Assembly (NCBI GenBank): GCA_035576005.1
Contig: DATLXH010000124.1
Span: 1 to 12,643, forward strand
Source of the DNA: DATLXH01 sp035576005
Lineage (GTDB): Bacteria; Acidobacteriota; Thermoanaerobaculia; Gp7-AA8
DNA length: 12,643 bases
Reading direction: 5' to 3'
The position numbers were made by a program, and so were the translations under genes. This document shows positions 1 through 5,757 of this stretch, in pieces; positions within the stretch are counted from its first letter, which is position 1; each line of letters opens with the position of its first letter. The notes under the pieces were generated by a model. It saw only the letters and a list, made by a program, of their open reading frames with translations, did no database searches and was not told where the DNA came from.

Positions 1-136
1 CGATTGCCTCTCGCTTTGTCGCCACGGTCGACTCGAACACCAGCTTCCCGTCAGCCGACAACACAGCAACAACGAGTGTTGCTTGATGCACATCAATCCC
101 TACATACTGAATCGCCTTTGGCTTTGTCTTAGTCAT
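1..136 (-). CDS. IS110-family transposase, N-terminal fragment (runs off the left edge)
   Basis: Only the first 45 residues are visible; the rest lies beyond the left edge. The protein starts MTKTKPKAIQYVGIDVHQAT, and the YVGIDVH motif near residues 11-17 places the first catalytic Asp (D15) of the RuvC-like DEDD nuclease of IS110/IS1111 transposases. These enzymes act with a structured bridge RNA from the element's non-coding end (established for the family). The ATG at 134-136 is preceded by a strong AAAGGAGG Shine-Dalgarno sequence (about 148-155). The next gene upstream ends at 249, so the element's left end is short (at most about 110 bases). This fits the IS1111 subgroup, whose long non-coding end lies downstream of the transposase, but that is inference. 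I could not locate the element boundary. The family call is firm from the motif and position; intactness is unknown. Confidence 0.82.
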   Translation of the reverse strand, partial: MTKTKPKAIQYVGIDVHQATLVVAVLSADGKLVFESTVATKREAI

Positions 137-146
137 GGTAGACGCT

Positions 147-194
147 CCCTCCTTTGATACCTCGGTTGGTCGAACTTCCAAGGTATCAGGAGGG
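147..194 (-). promoter_or_regulatory. Hairpin that pairs the transposase Shine-Dalgarno sequence
   Basis: The arms are 147-162 and 181-194: CCCTCCT, a two-base TT bulge, then GATACCT, facing AGGTATC then AGGAGGG. That is 14 base pairs with one small bulge, and a further TTGG/CCAA can pair inside the loop. In a minus-strand transcript the 3' arm contains AAAGGAGGG, the ribosome binding site of the transposase, and the 5' arm is its complement. Transcription entering from outside would therefore hide the RBS. A promoter starting inside the hairpin would leave it free. RBS sequestration against read-through is known for several other insertion sequences (IS10, IS50); applying it here is inference. 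Confidence 0.6.
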
Positions 195-248
195 CGCGTG
201 CTTTCAATGTACGTGAGGGCTCAAGAACCTGCAAGCGGCGAACGCCGC

Positions 249-1148
249 TCAACGATCCGTGTCGTTATCATCGTCGTCGTCATCCTCGTCATCATCCTCG
301 TCGTCCTCGTCATCATCCTCATCGTCATCATCATTCTTACGCCGATCGGAGTCTCGCCAGTTCCGATTCCTGTCCGTCCGATCGTCCCCGCGCCGCACTC
401 CCCGTTCGGATATGACACGACGCCTGTCACCAGAACCACGGCTGGCGATCTCCCGCGCACGGAAAGCGCCTCCGGCGATGAACTCCCCTCGCAGACTCAC
501 GTGATCTCCTCGACGGATTTTCCCCGCCGATGACCCGTGGCGTGAAAAGAGCTCGTACGCGTCGACCCGAATCTCACGACCATCCTCGGTCGCGATCACG
601 AACGTTTCGTTGCGGTCGTTCACGGAAGTCACCTGGCCGGTGAGAGCATTGCGGTCGCGATCGCGAGAGGTCTCACGTCTGACGTCTCGACTCCTTCCGC
701 GACGGTCGCGATCATCATCCTCATCGCGGTCGCCACGCCTTGATCGATCGGAAGAAGCATCGCGATCGGAGACGCTTCGAAGGACTTCGATTCGACGCGC
801 TCTCGGCCTTCCGTCGCTGGACGGCTCGAAGAAGATCCTGATTCTGTCGCCTCGCTCGAGATCGGAGACCTTGTACTGGTCTCCCTGATACTCAACGGGC
901 ACGTTCCCGAGCGTCATTCTCTCGCCGCGGGTAGTCTTGACGATGACCCGCCCATCTCGACTGCTCTCGACCTCGACGGTGGCGTCGACGACGCGAGTGC
1001 TGGTGCGACTACCCTCTCGCGTGCCTCGAACCGTGATCTCCTCTCCGGCGTTCGTCCTCCACGAGTCACGGTTTTCCGCGGAAAGGGACGCTGGAGCCAC
1101 AACTGCTCCCACGGCGGCCACAAGAACTAAGTCTCTGATTCTCAACAT
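249..1148 (-). CDS. Secreted DUF5666-like protein with poly-Asp/Glu tail
   Basis: This is a 299-residue exported protein. The ATG at 1148 is chosen over an upstream in-frame ATG because it has AGGAGG seven bases before it and begins a signal peptide (MLRIRDLVLVAAVGAVVAPASLSA, cleavage near residue 24). Residues 37-122 form a beta-rich segment ending in a SDLERGDRIRI...ARRIEVL pattern. Residues 170-235 repeat the theme (GQVTSVNDRNETFVI...IRRGDHVSLRGEF...FRAREI), which resembles DUF5666/OB-like domains of secreted bacterial proteins. Between and after them are Arg/Asp-rich linkers (130-168, 238-271). Residues 273-298 are almost only Asp and Glu. Function is unknown. An acidic tail on a basic body could bind cations or associate with itself, but nothing in the sequence proves this. 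It is divergent from the M43 protease gene, with a 162-base gap. Confidence 0.75.
   Translation of the reverse strand: MLRIRDLVLVAAVGAVVAPASLSAENRDSWRTNAGEEITVRGTREGSRTSTRVVDATVEVESSRDGRVIVKTTRGERMTLGNVPVEYQGDQYKVSDLERGDRIRIFFEPSSDGRPRARRIEVLRSVSDRDASSDRSRRGDRDEDDDRDRRGRSRDVRRETSRDRDRNALTGQVTSVNDRNETFVIATEDGREIRVDAYELFSRHGSSAGKIRRGDHVSLRGEFIAGGAFRAREIASRGSGDRRRVISERGVRRGDDRTDRNRNWRDSDRRKNDDDDEDDDEDDEDDDEDDDDDDNDTDR
258..332 (-). repeat. Trinucleotide (GAC/GAT/GAG) low-complexity tract coding the acidic tail
   Basis: On the plus strand the tract reads as tandem TCG/TCA/TCC triplets in frame with the minus-strand gene, giving the Asp/Glu run at residues 273 onward. Triplet periodicity keeps length changes in frame, so the tail could vary in length between strains. 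The same tract makes spurious poly-Ser and poly-Val/Ile reading frames on the plus strand. Confidence 0.85.
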
Positions 1149-1310
1149 GTAGAGCCTCCTGTAATCAAGATCCCGCTTCTCGTACTTCGCAAGGCGGACG
1201 CCAGAAAGGGGATGCAACGCCTTCGATCCGTCCCGGAGCGCACCAGCGCTTCCAAAGCGTCATTATTTGAGGTAACTTGTTCCATCCCCAAACCACAACC
1301 AGGAGATTCC

Positions 1311-2162
1311 ATGAGTCATCGATTGGCAGCCGTGCTCGTTTCTACGTTGCTACTGGCAGCGACCGTTCCCTTGCACGCAGGACAACCGGACCGCTGCGGC
1401 ACCCGACAGCCCGGTGATCAGGAGATCGCCCAGATCGAGTCGGCGGTTGCCAGAGGGCAAAAAGGAAAAACCTCCGCGGTCATCGATGTATGGATTCACG
1501 TCATCAGCAGCGGCGCAGGGTTTGCCAACGGGGAAGTCTCAGACGCGATGATCCGCGATCAGATGCGCGTCCTGGACCAGTCATTCAATGGACAGTCCGG
1601 CGGCGCCAATACCGGATTCGGATTCAATCTTGCTGGCGTAACCCGAACAGTCAATCAGGTATGGTTCGAGACCCTCGTGACCGACTTCGCTGTAGAAACC
1701 GCCGCGAAAACCGCCCTCCGAAAAGGAGGCCCCGGCACGCTGAACATCTACACAGTCGACGGCGGGCCATATCTCGGGTTTGCCTACTTCCCCTCAATCC
1801 TGACCACCAGCTACGCGATTCTCGACGGAGTCGTGCTCGACTGGCGTTCGTTGCCCGGCGGGACCTTTGCGATCTACAGCGAGGGCGACACCGCCACTCA
1901 CGAGGTGGGACACTGGCTGGCGCTGTACCACACCTTCGACGGCAAGTGCGGAGCCAAAGGCGACTACATCGCTGACACTCCAGCTGAATTCTCTCCCGCC
2001 TTCCGGTGCCCCGTAGGACGTGACACCTGCTCAGGAACGTCGCAACCTGGCCTCGATCCTATCTTCAACTTCATGGACTACACGCAGGACTCCTGCATGT
2101 ATGAGTTCACCGCCGGGCAGACCGCACGCATGCAGGCGGCATGGACGGGCTTCCGTCAGTAG
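1311..2162 (+). CDS. Secreted M43-type zinc metalloprotease (cytophagalysin/pappalysin-like)
   Basis: This 283-residue protein has an N-terminal signal peptide (MSHRLAAVLVSTLLLAATVPLHA). The ATG at 1311 follows AGGAG at 1301. The zinc-binding signature is HEVGHWLALYHTF at residues 197-209: H197, H201 and H207 as ligands and E198 as the general base. The Met-turn follows in NFMDYTQDSCM (253-263), as in family M43. Six cysteines lie between the first zinc histidine and the C-terminus (C213, C233, C240, C262) or near the N-terminus (C29), typical of the disulfide-stabilised secreted fold. The usual Gly of HExxHxxGxxH is Ala (A204). There is no added PKD, FnIII or sorting domain, so this is a minimal enzyme secreted to the periplasm or outside. 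It is a likely single-gene unit, followed by an intrinsic terminator. Substrate is unknown. Confidence 0.88.
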   Translation: MSHRLAAVLVSTLLLAATVPLHAGQPDRCGTRQPGDQEIAQIESAVARGQKGKTSAVIDVWIHVISSGAGFANGEVSDAMIRDQMRVLDQSFNGQSGGANTGFGFNLAGVTRTVNQVWFETLVTDFAVETAAKTALRKGGPGTLNIYTVDGGPYLGFAYFPSILTTSYAILDGVVLDWRSLPGGTFAIYSEGDTATHEVGHWLALYHTFDGKCGAKGDYIADTPAEFSPAFRCPVGRDTCSGTSQPGLDPIFNFMDYTQDSCMYEFTAGQTARMQAAWTGFRQ

Positions 2163-2185
2163 TTCTCGACTTGCGATCCACACCG

Positions 2186-2219
2186 AACGGCCTCGCCTTG
2201 CGGCGAGGCCGTTTTCGTT
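2186..2219 (+). terminator. Intrinsic terminator of the M43 protease gene
   Basis: A perfect 12-base-pair stem (AACGGCCTCGCC at 2186-2197 and GGCGAGGCCGTT at 2202-2213) with a TTGC loop is followed by TTCGTT. It lies 24 bases after the protease stop codon. The T-run is interrupted by CG, but stem strength and position make this a convincing terminator. Confidence 0.85.
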
Positions 2220-2539
2220 CAAGGCCAGTGCGCATTATCGGGGCGGCTTTTCAACAGTCGAGGCGGCGTTGTAAGCCGCCGATGCACCCCGAGGAATGCG
2301 CAGGGACTTCCACTCCGAGCCGATGAGAGTGCGGCTCACCAGGGAGAAGGCGAGCAAACAGTTCTCCTGATACCGAGCGTGGGCCGAATCCAGGCGACCC
2401 GTCCCGTGAACGAATGCATCACGCGTGGATCTACCGCACACCCACACGACCGAGAAAAAGAAACGAAAATGTCGTCCCGAGCAGTGACATATTCGGGAGC
2501 GTCAACCGCCAGAAGGAGACGACCCTCCCCCGCACTGAG
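2220..2539. other. Non-coding stretch with hairpins; no supported gene
   Basis: No reading frame here has a good start, RBS and protein-like composition. Two hairpins are visible. One is GGCGGCTT (2242-2249) with AAGCCGCC (2273-2280), continued inward by CAAC/GTTG. The other is GAGCCG (2317-2322) with CGGCTC (2332-2337). The minus strand is open for about 70 codons but looks like a chance frame. The block could be a dispersed intergenic repeat or a decayed element. Confidence 0.45.
2242..2280. repeat. Stem-loop with 8 + 4 base-pair arms
   Basis: The outer arms GGCGGCTT/AAGCCGCC are perfect; inner CAAC/GTTG are separated from them by TT and T. It lacks a T-run, so it is not an obvious terminator. 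The core bases do not match the RYYYAAC/GTTRRRY pattern of an integron attC site. It is probably a REP-like or RNA structural element. Confidence 0.5.
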
Positions 2540-2686
2540 TCACCAAACGTAACGCACTGCGGTGTACAGCAGGACCGCCAACGAACCAGTTCCCAGGAAA
2601 AGGAGCGGCCGAAACCGTCCTCCTTTTGCAATAGTTAAAACCCCGATGACGGGGCATATCGCCACACCAAGGACTAGGGTTTCAAT
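2540..2686 (-). CDS. Possible small two-helix membrane protein (uncertain start)
   Basis: The frame ending at 2540 encodes two hydrophobic segments, ETLVLGVAICPVIGVLTI and RPLLFLGTGSLAVLLYTAV, joined by a short basic loop (AKGGRF) and ending RYVW. This composition looks like a real membrane protein. There is no ATG, GTG or TTG at a sensible place. The given start is an ATT codon (rare) inside the end of the upstream small ORF; a GTG 24 bases further in would shorten the first helix. No Shine-Dalgarno sequence is seen. It could be translated by coupling from the preceding small gene, be the tail of a frameshifted longer protein, or be a chance frame. I do not recognise a family. Confidence 0.25.
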   Translation of the reverse strand: METLVLGVAICPVIGVLTIAKGGRFRPLLFLGTGSLAVLLYTAVRYVW

Positions 2687-2829
2687 GGACGGGTCAGCAA
2701 GGGGTCGTTCACGATGTTGGAGAAGATGTTGCCTATGAATGATGGCAGCAATACAGCGCTCACTGCGCATTGAAGGATAAGCCACACAACGTAAGGATTC
2801 TCCCAATTCACATCCGGAGACGTATTCAT
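2674..2829 (-). CDS. Candidate small membrane protein, 51 residues
   Basis: The ATG at 2829 has AAAGGGGA eight bases upstream, a good ribosome binding site on the minus strand. The product starts MNTSPDVNWENPYVVWLILQ and continues as one long hydrophobic segment (residues 13-38), predicted to cross the membrane once, ending with a short polar C-terminus. I do not recognise a family. Its stop codon lies just inside the start of another hydrophobic frame, so the two may be coupled or may once have been one gene. Base composition around 2450-3000 looks less GC-rich than in the neighbouring genes, which could mean acquired DNA. RBS, ATG and helix together support it moderately. Confidence 0.4.
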   Translation of the reverse strand: MNTSPDVNWENPYVVWLILQCAVSAVLLPSFIGNIFSNIVNDPLLTRPLKP

Positions 2830-3003
2830 TAGAAAATTCCCCTTTACGGGCAGCAACGGAAGAACGTTCCAAGAGCACGCAACGAATGTCGAGGGTGTTA
2901 CGCCGGCAATGCAACCTGGCCAACTCGGCCCGCTAAAAGCAAAGCCCTGTTAAATACCAGACGTTGTCCCGAAGGCAGGTCATAAAATTCTGGACGTAGC
3001 CAA

Positions 3004-3017
3004 GTCAGCCCCCTGAC
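3004..3017 (-). terminator. Weak hairpin downstream of ahcY
   Basis: GTCAG and CTGAC around a CCCC loop lie 10 bases past the ahcY stop codon. The stem is short and there is no T-run on the minus strand, so it may only help 3'-end formation. No better terminator is visible before the next candidate gene. Confidence 0.25.
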
Positions 3018-3026
3018 CGAGCACAA

Positions 3027-4526
3027 TCAGTATCGATACTGGTCCGACTTGTAAGGTCCATCGACCGGTATGCCGAGATATTTTGACTGATCCTCGGTGA
3101 GCTTCGTCAGCTCAACGCCGAGATGTCCGAGGTGAAGCCGCGCAACCTCTTCGTCAAGCGACTTCGGAAGGACGTAAACCTTGTTCTCGTACTTGCCGTC
3201 GTTTTTGTGCAGCTCAATCTGTGCGAGAACCTGATTGGTGAACGATGCCGACATAACGAAGGAAGGATGGCCCGTCGCGCAGCCAAGATTGAGCAGACGT
3301 CCTTCGGCAAGAATGAGGATCGACTTCCCGGAGGAAAAGACCCACTCGTCGTACTGCGGCTTGATGTTGACTCTCTTGATTCCTTTGATCTTTTTGAGTC
3401 CCGACATGTCGATCTCATTGTCGAAGTGTCCGATGTTCCCGACGATCGCCTTGTCCTTCATTCGTTTCATGTGGTCGGCGGTGATGATGTCTTTGTTGCC
3501 CGTCGTGGTAATGAAGATATCGGCCGTTTCAACGACGCTCTCGAGTTTTTTTACCTCGTAGCCTTCCATCGCCGCCTGCAGTGCGCAGATCGGATCGATC
3601 TCAGTGATGACGACGCGAGTGCCCTGACCACGAAGCGCCTTTGCGCATCCTTTCCCTACTTCACCGAATCCGCAGATCACTGCGACCTTGCCAGCGAGCA
3701 TTACGTCCGTGGCGCGATTGAGACCGTCGACGACTGAGTGCTGACAGCCGTACAGGTTGTCGAACTTCGACTTGGTCACCGAGTCGTTTACGTTAATCGC
3801 GGGAAACAGGAGCGTTCCTGCCTGCATCATCTGGTACAACCGGTGAACGCCGGTCGTCGTCTCTTCCGACACGCCGCGCATATCGGCCGCAACACGTGTC
3901 CAGCGCTTCGCATCGCGCTTCTGCTCAGTTCGCAGGAGATCGAGGATGACTCCCCACTCCTCCGGGTCATCGGCTTCATTGAACTGCGGTACGGCGCGCG
4001 ACCCCTCGAACTCTTTCCCTTTGTGCAGAAGGAGTGTTGCGTCGCCACCATCGTCGACAATCAGATTCGGTCCACTGCCATCAGGCCACATCAGAGCCTC
4101 AGATGTGCACCACCAGTACTCCTCGAGAGTCTCGCCCTTCCAGGCGAACACCGGGACTCCGCGAGGGTTTGCTTCACTACCTTCATCTTCGGTCCGGCCG
4201 ACCACAACCGCCGCGGCGGCGTGGTCCTGAGTCGAGAAAATGTTGCACGACACCCAGCGAACATCTGCGCCGAGATGCGTCAGGGTCTCGATGAGCACAG
4301 CGGTCTGAACCGTCATGTGGAGCGATCCCATGACTTTCGCACCGGCGAGCGGCTTTTCTTTCCCATACTGCTTCCGGATTGCCATCAGCCCAGGCATCTC
4401 GTGCTCAGCCAGGCGGATCTCTGCCCTTCCGAGGGTGGCCAGACTGAGGTCTTTCACTTTGTATGGCTCGCGACCTGCTGCGCGTGCAGCGGAGAATTGA
4501 TCAGTCATTTCCATGGTAGTGGACAT
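3027..4526 (-). CDS. ahcY: S-adenosylhomocysteine hydrolase (adenosylhomocysteinase)
   Basis: This cytosolic enzyme reversibly splits S-adenosylhomocysteine to adenosine and homocysteine with tightly bound NAD+, removing the product inhibitor of methyltransferases in the activated methyl cycle. The protein is 499 residues and contains the family's hallmarks: AEHEMPGLM (40-48), GSLHMTVQTA (67-76), WVSCNIFSTQDH (91-102), the NAD-binding Rossmann motif CGFGEVGKGCA (285-295), ITEIDP (307-312), GHFDNEID (366-373) and the C-terminal YKSDQYRY. It includes the roughly 40-residue insert (about 145-190) of the long bacterial form, as in mycobacterial and pseudomonad enzymes, which explains the length. 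The ATG at 4526 is preferred because CAGGAG lies seven bases before it and the methionine 19 codons upstream has none. It appears monocistronic and is divergent from the sirtuin gene. Confidence 0.98.
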   Translation of the reverse strand: MSTTMEMTDQFSAARAAGREPYKVKDLSLATLGRAEIRLAEHEMPGLMAIRKQYGKEKPLAGAKVMGSLHMTVQTAVLIETLTHLGADVRWVSCNIFSTQDHAAAAVVVGRTEDEGSEANPRGVPVFAWKGETLEEYWWCTSEALMWPDGSGPNLIVDDGGDATLLLHKGKEFEGSRAVPQFNEADDPEEWGVILDLLRTEQKRDAKRWTRVAADMRGVSEETTTGVHRLYQMMQAGTLLFPAINVNDSVTKSKFDNLYGCQHSVVDGLNRATDVMLAGKVAVICGFGEVGKGCAKALRGQGTRVVITEIDPICALQAAMEGYEVKKLESVVETADIFITTTGNKDIITADHMKRMKDKAIVGNIGHFDNEIDMSGLKKIKGIKRVNIKPQYDEWVFSSGKSILILAEGRLLNLGCATGHPSFVMSASFTNQVLAQIELHKNDGKYENKVYVLPKSLDEEVARLHLGHLGVELTKLTEDQSKYLGIPVDGPYKSDQYRY

Positions 4527-4533
4527 CGATGAG

Positions 4534-4565
4534 CTCCTGTTTGCCTGACGCCGAATCACGGCGTC
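4534..4565 (-). promoter_or_regulatory. ahcY ribosome binding site with adjacent leader hairpin
   Basis: The Shine-Dalgarno CAGGAG (4534-4539, minus strand) decides the ahcY start. Seven bases upstream of it sits a hairpin with a 7-base-pair stem, GACGCCG (4547-4553) and CGGCGTC (4559-4565), and a five-base loop. It does not match the SAH riboswitch core. It may stabilise the leader or tune translation. Confidence 0.45.
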
Positions 4566-4657
4566 GAAAGTTGATCGTTTCAAATCCGCGAGGGACTTGC
4601 TCAGCTGGTGAGTTGGTTTGTTTGCGCAGGACGACAGGTGTCATCCGCACGGCATGC

Positions 4658-4839
4658 GCCGGTAACTAGTGGAGTGTATTCGATGAATTGGTACCACCTG
4701 GCTTGGGATCGCCGTCGTGGGCTTCGTTCCGACTCCTCAGCATAGTCACCACTATTCCTGCGTCGTCGCGCCTCGCCCACGTCGCCGATCCCATCGCCAT
4801 CTGGTACCAATTCATCAAATACACTCCACCAGGTCCGGA
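4658..4839. repeat. Long imperfect palindrome between ahcY and the sirtuin gene
   Basis: The outer arms 4670-4696 and 4802-4828 are reverse complements over 27 bases with a single mismatch, including GAATTGGTACC. The similarity continues inward through GGGATCG and GTGGGC blocks with scattered mismatches and one indel. It ends in ATAGT/ACTAT around a four-base CACC centre (4747-4750). Weaker similarity extends outward to about 4658 and 4839 (CCGG...CTAG against CCGG...CTGG). Transcribed on either strand it would fold into one hairpin of more than 70 base pairs. It lies between two divergent start codons, so it is not a terminator for either gene. It may be a MITE-like insertion, a structured RNA or a regulatory palindrome. 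Confidence 0.85.
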
Positions 4840-4881
4840 AGGCCTCAATTGTACAGCGAATTCCCGGGGGATGCGGCGCCA

Positions 4882-5757
4882 ATGCGCGAGACAGATTCGA
4901 CGATCACGGGCAACGACCTGCGAAGCGCTTCCGTGGGCCGCACAGACGAGTTGTCAGCATGGCTGAGCTCGCGACGCCGACTCGTCGCCCTCACGGGCGC
5001 AGGCTGCAGTACCGAGTCCGGCATCCCCGACTATCGCGGACCCCAGGGGAGCTGGAATCGAAGGAAGCCTATGACGATCGGCGAGTTCCTTCGCTCGCCC
5101 GAAAACCGCCAGCACTACTGGGCTCGCAGTTCCCGCGGCTGGCCGCGATTCGCCGCAGCACAACCAAATTCCACTCACAAGGCGCTCGCAGCGATGGAGC
5201 ACGACCACCGACTCTCATTCCTGATCACCCAGAACGTCGACGGGCTTCATCAGAAGGCAGGGAGCTCCGAGGTTCTCGACCTTCATGGACGAAATGATCG
5301 TGTGATCTGCCTCGAGTGCCGGCAGCTCAGCGACCGGCAGGCCCTGCAGAATCGGTTGTATGAGCTCAACCGCAACTGGTTTGAGCGGAGCAGTGAGATC
5401 CCGTTGACGCAACTCGCCGACGGTGACTCCGAGTTGACACGCGATGACACGCTGGACTTTCGTTGCGCCGACTGTATCGCCTGCGGCGGTCTGCTCAAGC
5501 CTGATGTCGTCTTTTTCGGAGAGTCCGTTCCTGCACCTGTGGTGGCTACAGCAATGAATCATGTGGAAAACAGCGACGGGCTCCTGGTGATCGGCTCGTC
5601 CCTCACCGTCTGGTCCGGCTATCGGTTTGCCCTTGCCGCATCGAAGCTTGCCATTCCGATCGCCATCATCAACGTCGGTGACTCCCGTGCGGACGATCTG
5701 GCCGGCATCAGGGTCAATCGCGAGTGCGGAGCGGTCCTGGCAGAGCTGAATCTGTGA
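4882..5757 (+). CDS. SIR2-family NAD-dependent protein deacylase (class II-like sirtuin)
   Basis: Sirtuins remove acyl groups from lysines using NAD+, giving nicotinamide and O-acyl-ADP-ribose. This 291-residue protein carries the full core: GAGCSTESGIPDYRG (39-53) for NAD binding, TQNVDGLHQKAGS (116-128), the catalytic His in LHG (H135), the zinc cysteines C143/C146 and C198/C201 (with an extra C195), LKPDVVFFGE (205-214) and the GSSLTV strand-loop (238-243). GAGCSTESGIPDYR and overall length match class II (SIRT4-like) bacterial sirtuins, some of which act as lipoamidases or ADP-ribosyltransferases, so the acyl preference is open. The start is the first ATG after the palindrome; GGGGGA lies about ten bases before it, a modest RBS. 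Longer in-frame starts would read through the palindrome and give non-sirtuin sequence. The gene appears to stand alone. Confidence 0.93.
   Translation: MRETDSTITGNDLRSASVGRTDELSAWLSSRRRLVALTGAGCSTESGIPDYRGPQGSWNRRKPMTIGEFLRSPENRQHYWARSSRGWPRFAAAQPNSTHKALAAMEHDHRLSFLITQNVDGLHQKAGSSEVLDLHGRNDRVICLECRQLSDRQALQNRLYELNRNWFERSSEIPLTQLADGDSELTRDDTLDFRCADCIACGGLLKPDVVFFGESVPAPVVATAMNHVENSDGLLVIGSSLTVWSGYRFALAASKLAIPIAIINVGDSRADDLAGIRVNRECGAVLAELNL

Noticed and set aside
259..504. Plus-strand poly-Ser frame
   Set aside because: Same triplet tract read in another frame; low complexity and no start signal.
135..533. Plus-strand frame encoding a long Val/Ile-rich 'membrane helix'
   Set aside because: It is the antisense of the Asp/Glu triplet repeats of the minus-strand gene; the hydrophobicity comes from GTC/ATC complementing GAC/GAT. 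No RBS.
2242..2280. Integron attC site
   Set aside because: The stem has CAAC/GTTG, but the full RYYYAAC and GTTRRRY core boxes do not fit and there is no cassette structure.
3123..3737. Second long antisense frame opposite ahcY
   Set aside because: Same reasons; the minus-strand enzyme explains this DNA fully.
3738..4532. Long plus-strand frame (264 codons) opposite ahcY
   Set aside because: It is fully antisense to the highly conserved ahcY gene, has no RBS, and its composition is typical of a shadow frame in GC-rich DNA.
4526..4660. SAH riboswitch upstream of ahcY
   Set aside because: I looked for the conserved CGAGGAGCG-type core and its pairing partner on the minus strand and did not find it; only a simple hairpin is present.
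4717..4881. Upstream extension of the sirtuin frame
   Set aside because: These 55 codons run through the palindrome and carry no sirtuin similarity; the ATG at 4882 gives a normal family length.
4601..4882. Minus-strand frame across the palindrome
   Set aside because: Composition mirrors the inverted repeat, and no RBS or known domain is seen.
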